Positions 1 to 7,333 of a stretch of 49,176 bases of DNA are shown one piece after another. Positions within the stretch are counted from its first letter, which is position 1. Every line of letters begins with the position of its first letter. The stretch comes from Nitrobium sp046350935. Its GTDB lineage: Bacteria > Nitrospirota > Thermodesulfovibrionia > Thermodesulfovibrionales > Dissulfurispiraceae. Under the pieces are notes generated by a model. The model made no database searches and was not told the origin of the DNA. It saw nothing but the letters and a program-made list of their open reading frames with translations. Where the stretch lies: NCBI GenBank assembly GCA_046350935.1, contig JAXLZK010000032.1, positions 1 through 49,176 of the forward strand, given 5' to 3'. A program made the position numbers and the translations under genes.

Positions 1-212
1 AGGGTCGCGGCATAGACGGCAGCAGTAAGACCCGCAGGTCCGCCGCCGATGATAACCAGGTCATACTCCGTTTTCCGCTTATTGCATTCGAGCTCTTTCA
101 GGAACTTTTCCCTGCAGCCCTCGGAGCAGAAATAAAACACCTCGCCGTTGCATTCGGTGGTAACCGCACCTTCTTCCCGAACTTCCATATTGCAAATCGG
201 GTCTCTTTTCAT
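1..212 (-). CDS. YHS domain fused to thioredoxin reductase-like flavoprotein (partial)
   Basis: The gene runs off the left edge, so only about 70 N-terminal residues are visible. Residues 1-45 form a YHS/TRASH metal-binding domain: it opens MKRDPICNMEV and carries FYFCSEGCREKF, so Cys residues sit in the usual C...C...C arrangement. From about residue 51 a Rossmann FAD-binding motif follows, YDLVIIGGGPAGLTAA, as in thioredoxin reductases and related FAD-dependent oxidoreductases. The ATG is chosen because a GGGGGAAG ribosome site lies just upstream. A fused YHS head suggests the reductase handles metal stress or receives a metal-linked signal; this is inference. It is the last visible gene of the minus-strand metal block. 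A broken copy of the same N-terminus lies at 5831-5902. Confidence 0.8.
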   Translation of the reverse strand, partial: MKRDPICNMEVREEGAVTTECNGEVFYFCSEGCREKFLKELECNKRKTEYDLVIIGGGPAGLTAAVYAAT

Positions 213-324
213 GGAACTTCCCCCATTGAACCGGCGGGCGCAGGGTTCTGCCGTATCTCCGGCAACATTCCCTTCCTAACGGGAGCAGCTCACCCTTTGA
301 CCGGATCGTTTCTCATCCGTATTT

Positions 325-984
325 TTATGCCTCTTTCTGCTCTGTTATGCCTTGTCTCCCCCATTTCGGGAGAAACATGGGTACTTTCTCCCTGTACTGT
401 CTGTACTCATCCCCGAATTGCGCTAGCATCTCGTTTTCCTCCCTCTTCGAAAGGCGGTAGTAGACATACATAAGCACAGGAAACATCAAAGCCGTGATGA
501 GGGTAGGCCACTGGATCAGCATGCCTATCATTATGAGAGAAAGGCCGGAATACTGGGGATGCCGCACGTACGCATACGGCCCTTCTGTGACAAGGCCGCC
601 CTTTGCACCATGGATCAGCTTCCATCCTTTCCACATTATGACAAAGCCGGTAATGACGAGCAGATTGCTTATCAGGTGAATAACAGTCATCAGGGTGGCC
701 CCGCCGCCGAGAAAAGTGAGCCAGAGATGTCCGCTGGCATGCGAAAAAGGGTTCAACGCGGGATATTTGCTGCCCAATATGCCGGTAAGAAGATAAATGG
801 TGAGGGGGAAACCATACATCTCGGTAAACAGCGCAACGAAAAAGGCGAGAGTTGCACCCATGGAGCGCCACTCCCTTTTCTTTACGGGGGTAAGGAAGCT
901 CAGGATGAAGAAGGCAAACAAGGCAACATTAACGATAACGAGCGACCAGAAACCGTAGGCATAAGGGATATCTTCGCCGTGCAT
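325..984 (-). CDS. Isoprenylcysteine carboxylmethyltransferase-like membrane enzyme
   Basis: A 219-residue membrane protein with about five hydrophobic segments. The C-terminal third has the signature of the isoprenylcysteine methyltransferase/PEMT fold: GPYAYVRHPQYSG around residues 136-148, then EENEMLAQFGDEYRQY and VPMFLP near the end, which form the SAM-binding part. Bacterial members are found in many heavy-metal gene clusters, where their substrate is unknown; protein or lipid methylation is possible. The stop of the upstream small membrane gene lies 2 bp away, so the two are probably cotranscribed and coupled. The family is clear; the substrate is not visible in the sequence. Confidence 0.8.
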   Translation of the reverse strand: MHGEDIPYAYGFWSLVIVNVALFAFFILSFLTPVKKREWRSMGATLAFFVALFTEMYGFPLTIYLLTGILGSKYPALNPFSHASGHLWLTFLGGGATLMTVIHLISNLLVITGFVIMWKGWKLIHGAKGGLVTEGPYAYVRHPQYSGLSLIMIGMLIQWPTLITALMFPVLMYVYYRLSKREENEMLAQFGDEYRQYREKVPMFLPKWGRQGITEQKEA

Positions 985-986
985 GG

Positions 987-1259
987 CTATCCTCCTTCCT
1001 TAAGTCCCCACTTCTTGTTGATATAGTTATATAGCAGGACAAAAACAACACCACCATACACCCCATAAAGAAAGCTCTCCGCAAGACCGAGAAGAAACCC
1101 TCCGAGGGTGAGCCACCGAAAAGCAGGAAGCGCTGCCTCAAGGAAAACAGACATGCCGTGCAACCTCTGCGGTACGATTAATCCATAGAGTACGCACAAG
1201 ACAAATGAAAACGCGGTAAAAAGCCCCAGCGACCAGCTCACCACTTTTATGTTCAGCAT
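987..1259 (-). CDS. DUF5676-type small membrane protein
   Basis: A 90-residue protein with two strongly hydrophobic segments (about residues 8-28 and 50-80) separated by a short polar stretch. The pattern WLTLGGFLLGLAESFLYGVY followed by LLYNYINKK near the C-terminus matches the DUF5676 family, which is often found beside copper and silver resistance genes. It overlaps the end of the upstream gene by 7 bp and is followed 2 bp later by the methyltransferase, so it is inside a tight operon. No catalytic residues are visible; a structural or accessory membrane role is likely. Function is unknown. Confidence 0.65.
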   Translation of the reverse strand: MLNIKVVSWSLGLFTAFSFVLCVLYGLIVPQRLHGMSVFLEAALPAFRWLTLGGFLLGLAESFLYGVYGGVVFVLLYNYINKKWGLKEGG

Positions 1260-1438
1260 GCGTGTCCTCCTTTCCGCTCCTCCTTTCCGGAAGTCTTCTT
1301 CTCCGGGTGCCCTTTATGTTCCTCTTCACCTCCATGCCCGCCGCATCCTCCTCCGTGCATACCGTGACCGAAAAGGTGCATGACTAAAAAAAGGATAAAG
1401 AAGAGGAGAAATACCCAGTTCTCCCGCACCCATTCCAT
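1253..1438 (-). CDS. DUF2933-like His/Gly-rich membrane peptide
   Basis: A 61-residue protein. It has a short N-terminus (MEWVRENW), one transmembrane helix (about residues 8-24), then a His/Gly-rich tail starting HLFGHGMHGGGCGGHGG and ending KGGHAC. The layout is that of DUF2933 proteins, small single-pass proteins common next to multicopper oxidases and metal efflux genes. The His, Met and two Cys residues in the tail could bind metal; this is inference from composition. It overlaps the next gene by 7 bp and lies 11 bp after the previous one, which indicates cotranscription. Confidence 0.6.
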   Translation of the reverse strand: MEWVRENWVFLLFFILFLVMHLFGHGMHGGGCGGHGGEEEHKGHPEKKTSGKEERKGGHAC

Positions 1439-1449
1439 ACCGAACCCTC

Positions 1450-1698
1450 CTATCTCTTTGTAAAAGCATTGTAAATAAGTGCGAAAGCCGCTCCGAGCAC
1501 GTACCCGTAAACAGACATCCAGAACGTACTGATGAATGCGCCAAGGAGTGTGTGGCGGTAGCCGGGATGAAAAGGTGCGATAAGTGCAAAGAATTCAGTT
1601 GCAAACCCGGTAAGGACCGAGAGGATAGTGAGCACCAGGCTCAGGCCGCCAGAAATGATCGCCGCAGCGAAGGCGAATGCCTTTGTATCGAGCCGCAT
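1450..1698 (-). CDS. Small two-helix membrane protein, metal-cluster type
   Basis: An 82-residue hydrophobic protein with two predicted membrane segments (about 10-32 and 52-76) and the ending GAAFALIYNAFTKR, which resembles the C-terminus of the DUF5676-type neighbour (LLYNYINKK). Similar proteins are sometimes labelled bacteriophage holin in databases, but nothing phage-like surrounds it. A strong AGGAGGAGG ribosome site precedes the ATG. It appears to be an early gene of the small-membrane-protein operon, 66 bp downstream of the Cys-rich peptide. Function is unknown; a shared origin with the DUF5676 neighbour is likely. Confidence 0.6.
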   Translation of the reverse strand: MRLDTKAFAFAAAIISGGLSLVLTILSVLTGFATEFFALIAPFHPGYRHTLLGAFISTFWMSVYGYVLGAAFALIYNAFTKR

Positions 1699-1763
1699 AC
1701 TTACCTCCTCCTATGAACCGCAGGGTTGATACGCCTCTTTACTCTTTCTCTTCCCTCATGAAG

Positions 1764-1826
1764 TCAGCAGGAGCCGTGACATTTGCAGGCCGACGACTTT
1801 CCTTTTACAACCTTCCTTATCTTCAT
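1764..1826 (-). CDS. 20-residue Cys-rich leader peptide (candidate)
   Basis: A very short frame, basic at the start and ending in a Cys cluster: MKIRKVVKGKSSACKCHGSC. An AAAGGGGGG ribosome site lies about 6 nt upstream, and a TATACT -10 box lies about 25 nt before the ATG, so it would be the first frame on the transcript that also carries the small membrane proteins. A Cys cluster immediately before the stop codon recalls copper-responsive leader peptides, in which metal binding to the nascent chain alters translation of downstream genes. That role is inference. The frame is short enough that chance cannot be excluded. Confidence 0.4.
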   Translation of the reverse strand: MKIRKVVKGKSSACKCHGSC

Positions 1827-1851
1827 ACGCTCATCCCCCCTTTCTGCAAAC

Positions 1852-1880
1852 AGTATAGGACCTAATTTTGAAGAAATTAT
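1852..1880 (-). promoter_or_regulatory. Possible promoter of the small-membrane-protein operon
   Basis: On the minus strand a TATACT hexamer (1857-1852) lies in an AT-rich stretch about 25 nt upstream of the Cys-rich peptide. The -35 region is weak (ATAATT or CATAAT at 17-18 bp spacing), so the promoter may depend on an activator. It lies between the end of the P-ATPase gene and the small genes. Confidence 0.35.
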
Positions 1881-1929
1881 GAATATTCTCAAAATATTTC
1901 ACTAGTAATCCTCACTCGATCGGGGAATC

Positions 1930-4320
1930 TCATGGATCGCCTCTCTCTCGCCTCCCCGCCCTCAACCGCCGTATCCCCGGGAGTTTTGTCCGTTTAAGCA
2001 AAAGAGCATTGAGCGCAACGAGCAGAGAACTCCCTGACATGGAAAGGGCGGCTATTTCGGGGCGGAGGAGCAGTCCGAAACCGGGATAGAATATTCCTGC
2101 AGCCAGGGGAAAGGCGATGAGATTATATCCCGCCGCCCACCACAGATTCTGTTTCATCTTGCTCACGGTGGCGCGACTGAGGGCGATGGCCCCGAGCACG
2201 TCGTAGGGGTCGCTCTTCATGAGCACCACGTCGGCCGTCTCCATGGCCACGTCCGTTCCCGCGCCGATTGCGATCCCTACGTCGGCTTGCGCCAATGCGG
2301 GTGCATCATTGATTCCGTCTCCCACCATGGCCACCAGCTTCCCCTGACTCTGCAGCTCCTTGACCTTGTCGGCTTTCTGTCCCGGCAGCACTTCAGCAAA
2401 GACGGTAGTGATCCCCAGTTCACCGGCGATGCGCCCGGCAGTAGCGTGGTTATCGCCGGTCAGCATTGCCACCTGGATCCCCCGCTTCCGTAGCTCCTCG
2501 ACCGCTTGCCGGGAGGTAGCCCGGATCGTGTCGGCAATGGCAACGATGCCGGCCGGCTCTCCATCTACCGCTGCATACACCACGGTGCGGCCTGCGCCTT
2601 CCAACCCTGCTGCCCTCTCTCCCAAACCATTCAGCACGATCCGGTTGTCAAACATCAGCTTACGGTTGCCGACCAGCACAGTCCGACCATCCACCCGCGC
2701 CTTCAGCCCATGCCCCGGAATCGCCTCAAACTCAGTCGGTTCGTCAAGGCGCACTCCCCTCTTCCGGGCATGCTCCACTACCGCCTGCGCAAGGGGGTGC
2801 TCGCTCGATTGCTCGGCTGACGCCACCAGTTTCAGCAGCTCTTCCTCTGAAAGCGGGTTCCCTGCTGCCGCTACTTCAACCACTCGCGGCTCCCCTACAG
2901 TAAGCGTGCCGGTCTTGTCGAAGATAATCGCCTGCACCTTGGATGCCTGCTCAAGCGCCGTCGCATGCTTGAAAAGGATTCCATTAAGCGCTCCGAGCCC
3001 GGTGCCGACCATGACGGCCGTGGGGGTTGCGAGGCCCAGGGCATCAGGACAGGCGACAATCACTACGGTAATCGCGAGGGTAACCGCAAAAGTCAGGGAC
3101 GCCCCGCCGACCCAGTACCACCCGATAAAAGTTGAGACACCGAAGACCACCGCTGCAGCCACCAGCCATTGCGCTGCCTTGTCAGCCAGTCGCTGCGCCG
3201 GGGCCTTAGAATTCTGTGCCATCTGCACCAGCTTGACAATCTGGGCCAGGGCAGTATCCGCTCCGATGCGGGTCGCCCGAAAGCGGAAAGTGCCTGTCTT
3301 ATTGATTGTCGCTCCGGTGACGGTATCTCCCGGCTTTTTTGTAACGGGAAGGCTTTCCCCGGTTATCATCGACTCATCGACACTGGACTCCCCTTCAAGA
3401 ATGACCCCATCGACGGGTATTTTGTCTCCCGGGCGGATAAGCACCGTATCATTTATGAGAACCTCCGAGGTGGGCACTTCCACAGGTCGACCGTTACGGA
3501 CCACTTTCGCTTTCGGTGGAGCAAGATTGAGCAGGGCGCGCAGTGCGTCCGAGGCTCCGGCGCGTGCGCGCATCTCCATCCAGTGTCCGAACAGAACGAA
3601 AGCCAGCAGAACCACTGCCGCTTCGTAGAACACCTCACTCTCGAAGAGGAAAGTCGCTCCGACACTGAACAGATAGCCCGCACCGACCGAGAGCGCCACC
3701 AGCACCGACATATCCAGGAGACGGTTCTTCAGAGCGCGATAGGCTCCCACGAAAAACATCTGTCCCCCCCACAGCACCGCGGGTGTCGAGAGGGCAAACA
3801 TCAGGAACTCGCTCGGCAACCATGAGGGTAACGGCAAACGGATACCGAATACACCGGTCGTCAGGGGGGAGTAGAGGGTAACGGCAAGAGCCAAGGCAAA
3901 AGTAACGAAGAAACGCCTTCGTATATCGCGCACCATCTCTTCCATGCTCATTCCGGCGCCATGCCCCATTTCATGGGCCATCTGAGCCGTTTCGCCGGAA
4001 ACCGCCTCTTCCCCTGTGCGCTTCTTGTGCCGGGCATGCTCAAGGGACACGACAGGAGGACGGTGCGCAGCCGCCCCGTTTTCCTGTGCACAGATGTGCT
4101 GCGGAAGCACCTCGCCGCGACAATGATAGCCGCACTGCTCGATGAGCCTGCGGATCTGCGCCTCCGAAATCACCTGCTCGTCATAGCCGACCGTGACCGT
4201 CTCGCTTATATAATTCGCCTCAGCATGGTGAATGCCTCGGTACCGGCGAAGAAAGGTTTCGAGCGCCGGGGCGGAACTGCCTCTCAACAGCCCACCCGCC
4301 TCAAACACCTTCTCCCTCAT
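1930..4320 (-). CDS. Cu(+)-type P1B ATPase with CPD metal motif
   Basis: A 796-residue heavy-metal P-type ATPase of the inner membrane that exports monovalent copper (or silver) using ATP. Landmarks are a degenerate N-terminal HMA-like fold (residues 1-70) lacking the usual CxxC, a His/Met-rich linker (113-129), the TGES actuator loop (320-323), phosphorylation site DKTGT (468-472), the SEHP nucleotide-binding motif (506-509) and GDGIND (667-672). The YN pair in TM7 (732-733) and MSGSS in TM8 (761-765) are typical of P1B-1 Cu ATPases. The TM6 motif is CPD (424-426) rather than CPC or CPH, which is unusual and may alter selectivity. It lies upstream of the small metal-cluster genes on the same strand. 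Confidence 0.9.
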   Translation of the reverse strand: MREKVFEAGGLLRGSSAPALETFLRRYRGIHHAEANYISETVTVGYDEQVISEAQIRRLIEQCGYHCRGEVLPQHICAQENGAAAHRPPVVSLEHARHKKRTGEEAVSGETAQMAHEMGHGAGMSMEEMVRDIRRRFFVTFALALAVTLYSPLTTGVFGIRLPLPSWLPSEFLMFALSTPAVLWGGQMFFVGAYRALKNRLLDMSVLVALSVGAGYLFSVGATFLFESEVFYEAAVVLLAFVLFGHWMEMRARAGASDALRALLNLAPPKAKVVRNGRPVEVPTSEVLINDTVLIRPGDKIPVDGVILEGESSVDESMITGESLPVTKKPGDTVTGATINKTGTFRFRATRIGADTALAQIVKLVQMAQNSKAPAQRLADKAAQWLVAAAVVFGVSTFIGWYWVGGASLTFAVTLAITVVIVACPDALGLATPTAVMVGTGLGALNGILFKHATALEQASKVQAIIFDKTGTLTVGEPRVVEVAAAGNPLSEEELLKLVASAEQSSEHPLAQAVVEHARKRGVRLDEPTEFEAIPGHGLKARVDGRTVLVGNRKLMFDNRIVLNGLGERAAGLEGAGRTVVYAAVDGEPAGIVAIADTIRATSRQAVEELRKRGIQVAMLTGDNHATAGRIAGELGITTVFAEVLPGQKADKVKELQSQGKLVAMVGDGINDAPALAQADVGIAIGAGTDVAMETADVVLMKSDPYDVLGAIALSRATVSKMKQNLWWAAGYNLIAFPLAAGIFYPGFGLLLRPEIAALSMSGSSLLVALNALLLKRTKLPGIRRLRAGRRERGDP

Positions 4321-4444
4321 AAAGCACCTCCGTGCCTATTTCCGCTGCGCCTCGGTCGGTACCGCCTCTGCCGGCTCATCTCTTCTCTTGAAGCCCTCTT
4401 CCATCTTTCATGCACTGATGGTCTGTTTCCTCACCGCCCTTATC

Positions 4445-5440
4445 CTAAACCTTAATTCCTCTCATAAAAGCTGCCGTCTCTTCTGGCAGCACACTATTAA
4501 TATAAATTCCGGAGCCCAGCTCGAACCCTGCCACTTCAATAAGCCTGGGGATTATCTGAATGTGCCAATGGTAATACGACTTGTTTTCATCATCGACCGG
4601 AGAGCTGTTGACAATCAGGTTATAATCTGGATTTTCGAGCCCTGCATGGAGCTTAAGAAGAATCTCTTTGAGAATACGGGCAAGATCCCTGATCTCCTCT
4701 TCCGATATCCCAGAGAAGGATGGTTTGTGCACTTTGGGCATGATCCATGTCTCGAAGGGATAATGTGATGCAAAAGGATGGATAGCGGTAAAATGCGTGG
4801 TATCAGCTACCACTCTCGTTCCGTCTTCCCGTTCGGCCCGTTCCAATTCAATATGAATGCACTTGCCGACGTTATCGAAATAGTGCGTTGCGATCTCGAA
4901 CTTTCTTCTGATGAAAGGAGGCACGATCGGTGATGCCACAATCTGTGTATGAGGATGTACCAGGGAGGTGCCGGCCCTCCGGCCATGGTTTTTGAAGATG
5001 ATAATTACTTTAATACCGGGGTCCCCCTTTAGAGCACGGTATCTATCCCTGTATACCTTCATAAGCTCTTCAATACGTTCGTTAGTCATAAAGGGCAAGA
5101 GCTCGTTATGGAGAGGCGTCTCGACAATGACCTCGTGCCTGCCGTACCCATGGGTTTTCCTGAAGAGCTTATGTTCCTCCCGTTCCATAGTGCCGTCGGG
5201 CGTCAGCGCGGGAAATTTATTCGGAATGACTCTTATCTTCCATTGGTCGTGGTCGCCGTACACCGCTTCGGCGCGGGGAGTACGCTCTTCATTGCCAGGA
5301 CAGAAGGGACAATATTTGCTGTAATCAGGAAGGTGCTCTTTCGGCTTCTTCTCGTTCTTGAATTCTTCGGGCCGTCTTGCACGCTCTTTGGCGATTATTA
5401 CCCAATCGTAGGTTGTGGGGTCCTGCCGAAGCTCTGACAT
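4445..5440 (-). CDS. galT: Galactose-1-phosphate uridylyltransferase
   Basis: A 331-residue member of the GalT/HIT superfamily. It swaps UMP between UDP-glucose and galactose-1-phosphate in the Leloir pathway; some GalT-like proteins use ADP-glucose instead. The active-site motif HPHTQ (162-166) supplies the His nucleophile, and the CPFCPGN motif near residue 44 fits the zinc site. HWHIQIIPR near the C-terminus is the second HIT-like motif. I chose the ATG at 5440 because AAGGA lies 8 nt upstream, whereas an ATG three codons earlier overlaps that site. It stands alone between the ATPase and decayed genes. Other sugar-nucleotide chemistry in this window is limited to glgC. Confidence 0.85.
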   Translation of the reverse strand: MSELRQDPTTYDWVIIAKERARRPEEFKNEKKPKEHLPDYSKYCPFCPGNEERTPRAEAVYGDHDQWKIRVIPNKFPALTPDGTMEREEHKLFRKTHGYGRHEVIVETPLHNELLPFMTNERIEELMKVYRDRYRALKGDPGIKVIIIFKNHGRRAGTSLVHPHTQIVASPIVPPFIRRKFEIATHYFDNVGKCIHIELERAEREDGTRVVADTTHFTAIHPFASHYPFETWIMPKVHKPSFSGISEEEIRDLARILKEILLKLHAGLENPDYNLIVNSSPVDDENKSYYHWHIQIIPRLIEVAGFELGSGIYINSVLPEETAAFMRGIKV

Positions 5441-5586
5441 AATCCGCATCCTTTTGTCGCAAACGGGTTACCTCTTTGTCGGGTCATCTCTCATCATTTC
5501 AAATTCTTCAATCTCACCGGATATCCGCTCCGCCTGATGAAGCAACACCAAACGGAATAACGTACATTAATAAAGAGGACTCTCTT

Positions 5587-5778
5587 CTACTTTCGTGCAA
5601 TAAATAACTCTATTGTTACCTCTGTGCCTTGGCTCTCTTGACTTGATATTCTAATTGTACCACCATGTGCTTCGATTATTTTCTTCACTATGGGCATACC
5701 GAGACCGGTTCCGGTGCTCTTCTTCGTATAGAAGTGACGATCCCGGAGAAAAGGAGGAGGAGCCCCTATTCTCTGCAC
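5587..5778 (-). pseudogene. Histidine kinase ATPase-domain remnant (1)
   Basis: About 60 residues that read as the C-terminal end of a sensor histidine kinase: KKSTGTGLGMPIVKKIIEAH covers the G2 box and following helix of the HATPase_c fold, and GTEVTIELFIARK ends the domain. Nothing of the dimerisation domain, H-box or N box is present, and the upstream sequence merges into a broken YHS fragment. It is therefore a leftover tail, not a working kinase. A second, different tail lies at 6278-6436. Confidence 0.7.
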
Positions 5779-5830
5779 CTGAGAGGGCAGACGCGTAAGT
5801 CCTAGGGAAGACAGACAGTTCCTCCCTCCG

Positions 5831-5902
5831 CTATCCTCCGCTTTCGGCGGCAGCGGCGTCTTCTTTCCGAACTTCCCTATTGCATACCGGATCTCTTTTC
5901 AT
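5831..5902 (-). pseudogene. Broken copy of the YHS N-terminus
   Basis: The frame MKRDPVCNREVRKED is nearly the same as the start of the YHS-thioredoxin reductase at 212, and the upstream DNA with its GGGGAG ribosome site is also similar. After 23 residues it stops (ESGG then TAG) and the similarity ends at the junction with a histidine kinase tail. This is a duplicated and truncated copy, so the cassette has been recombined locally. Confidence 0.65.
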
Positions 5903-5980
5903 GGAACTCCCCTCGGTGAGTTGATAGGTGCACGATCCTGCCGGGGTTTTGGTATTTTCCTGTTCCCACACCAAAACCGC

Positions 5981-6211
5981 TCAATCTTTTTTCAGATCAT
6001 CTCTCATCCTCTCGAATTCCTCCCTGTCTATTTCACCCCGCGCATATCTCTTCTCAAGGAGGGTGAGCGCCGTTTCTTTGTCGATCTTTCTCCCCGCGCC
6101 CAGAGCCGACCGTATGAGGAGCACTATCCCGAGAATTACCACTACCCATATGATGACCATCAGAAACCATCCCCAAAGTCCCATACTCCACCCGTGATCC
6201 CACCCGTGCAT
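5981..6211 (-). CDS. SHOCT-domain small membrane protein
   Basis: A 76-residue protein. One transmembrane helix (about 14-36) follows a short Trp/His-rich N-terminus (MHGWDHGWSMGLWGW). The C-terminal 30 residues are a SHOCT domain with the typical LLEKRYARGEIDREEFERM pattern, a short two-helix oligomerisation motif found at the ends of many small bacterial proteins. Such genes are common near metal and stress loci, but a specific function is not known. It lies between two histidine kinase remnants and looks intact, unlike its neighbours. Confidence 0.8.
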   Translation of the reverse strand: MHGWDHGWSMGLWGWFLMVIIWVVVILGIVLLIRSALGAGRKIDKETALTLLEKRYARGEIDREEFERMRDDLKKD

Positions 6212-6277
6212 ATGCGCCTCCCGATTGAGTACTCTTTTTACGATAAAGGATGGTTTCCTTTTCTTTGCAACAGTAGC

Positions 6278-6436
6278 TCAGAGCACCGCTCTTGCACCCC
6301 TGCCCTCTCCGCCTGATATAGTAATAGTATCACTATATCCTTCGGTTATCCGCTTTGCTATCGGTATGTGGAGTACCGTTCCGCTGTCATCCACTTCAAA
6401 CGTAATGAAAATATACTCAAGTGTTTCCTCGTCCAT
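6278..6436 (-). pseudogene. Histidine kinase ATPase-domain remnant (2)
   Basis: A 52-residue open frame that ends HIPIAKRITEGYSDTITI followed by SGGEGRGARAVL, which is the last part of a sensor kinase HATPase_c domain. The start (ITFEVDDSG) resembles the VxDNG segment of the N/G1 region, but the intervening part of the domain, including the F box and G2 glycines, has been lost or has changed beyond recognition. An internal deletion in an old kinase gene is the simplest reading. It does not match remnant 1 closely, so two kinase genes have decayed here. Confidence 0.55.
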
Positions 6437-6572
6437 GCACTTTCCTCTGTACAGGGGTACATTCCCCTTCTTTGTCCTTCACTACTCCGGTAATGCAGGT
6501 CCGTGCCGACTCTGCCAAAGACAGAAGCAACCCCTCTCTTCCTGTCTATTTGACGATAGAGCAGCCGAAAGG

Positions 6573-6965
6573 TTACCGTCTGCCGGAAGAGCTCCCACCG
6601 GCATACTGTGCCCCCCCCTGATGACCTTGCCAGTTTTCGCGATAGACGGCAATCGCCTCTCCCTTTTTGATAACGTCGATAAGATAGCTTATAACTTTCC
6701 TGTAATTTTCCGGCCGGTGCGGATAATCGCACGCCGAGCAGTCCTTCACCATTTTGTTATTAGAGGTAATGAAGCGGGGCCGGCCCAAACAGTTAGGGAC
6801 GAAGTACATCGGGCAGTAACAGAATATGCAGTTGAACTGTTTACTGTCGGTTTCGTGGCACGGAAAATACTTGCAGGTGTGATTGGAGAAAAATTCAGAG
6901 GTATCTTTATCAGTCTTTCTCAATGCCTTTTCTTCTCTTTGGATAATTACGAGTGCTTCTCTCAT
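6573..6965 (-). CDS. PF04071-type cysteine-rich small protein (copy 1)
   Basis: A 130-residue protein with the Cys-rich small domain: CKYFPCHETDS, then NCIFCYCPMYF, then CLGRPRFI and DCSACDYPHRPENY. Eight conserved Cys plus His residues probably bind zinc or another metal. The ATG at 6965 has a GGAGG site 5 nt upstream, better than an ATG 13 codons earlier. The last 25 or so residues past GEAIAVYREN are not family-like and run toward decayed kinase DNA, so the natural end may have been lost. A paralogue lies at 14829-15152. Molecular function is unknown; members are often annotated near cobalamin or metal genes. Confidence 0.75.
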   Translation of the reverse strand: MREALVIIQREEKALRKTDKDTSEFFSNHTCKYFPCHETDSKQFNCIFCYCPMYFVPNCLGRPRFITSNNKMVKDCSACDYPHRPENYRKVISYLIDVIKKGEAIAVYRENWQGHQGGAQYAGGSSSGRR

Positions 6966-7009
6966 GATTGCCTCCTTTTTTTTCGGATTTGCTCCATAGT
7001 GCATCCGTC

Positions 7010-7150
7010 TTACTGTACCGGTCTGAAATCACCGCATGGCAACATCACCAGAAACACTCTGTAAAAGAAGGACACGGAAACGAAAAACCGTTCCTGAAAA
7101 GCAACACGTATCGTCACGGAAGACCCAGCGCAGCAGGCATACTGTTTCAT
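7010..7150 (-). CDS. Possible 46-residue small protein
   Basis: A short frame beginning MKQYACCAGSS with a central hydrophobic stretch (RFFVSVSFFYRVFLVML). An AAGG site lies about 10 nt before the ATG, and an AT-rich promoter-like tract is upstream. It precedes the Cys-rich gene on the same strand and could be a leader frame for it. No family is recognised, and there is no independent support beyond the ribosome-site-like sequence. Confidence 0.22.
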   Translation of the reverse strand: MKQYACCAGSSVTIRVAFQERFFVSVSFFYRVFLVMLPCGDFRPVQ

Positions 7151-7170
7151 GGTGAATTTACCTTCTTTAG

Positions 7171-7184
7171 GTTATTTTAATAAC
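7171..7184 (-). promoter_or_regulatory. AT-rich dyad in a probable promoter tract
   Basis: GTTATT-TT-AATAAC is a perfect 6-bp inverted repeat inside a strongly AT-rich stretch (about 7170-7225), about 205 nt upstream of the Cys-rich gene start. It could be an operator overlapping a promoter for the minus-strand genes. A clear -35/-10 pair cannot be assigned. Confidence 0.3.
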
Positions 7185-7234
7185 TATGTTTAACTCTATT
7201 TAAAAAGTTTGAATAAAATATGAAGTGACTTCTT

Positions 7235-7333
7235 TCATTCCTGATTGATGAAAAAGACGAGGAGGGCCACTACAACGGACAGCATAAAGGTGACCACGAC
7301 CAACAGATGGCGTACGACCTGCAATGGCATCAT
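7235..7333 (-). CDS. 32-residue single-pass membrane peptide
   Basis: MMPLQVVRHL is followed by a continuous hydrophobic stretch (about residues 10-28) and the polar end NQE. A strong AGGAGGAGG ribosome site lies just upstream of the tandem ATG codons, which is the main argument that it is translated. The size and layout match small inner-membrane regulatory peptides that sit on transporters. No family is recognised. It lies alone between the Cys-rich gene and the divergently oriented merR-type gene. Confidence 0.5.
   Translation of the reverse strand: MMPLQVVRHLLVVVTFMLSVVVALLVFFINQE

Noticed and set aside
1450..1698. Phage holin
   Set aside because: Similar proteins carry this label, but no phage genes surround it and it resembles its DUF5676-type neighbour; a metal-cluster membrane protein is a better reading.
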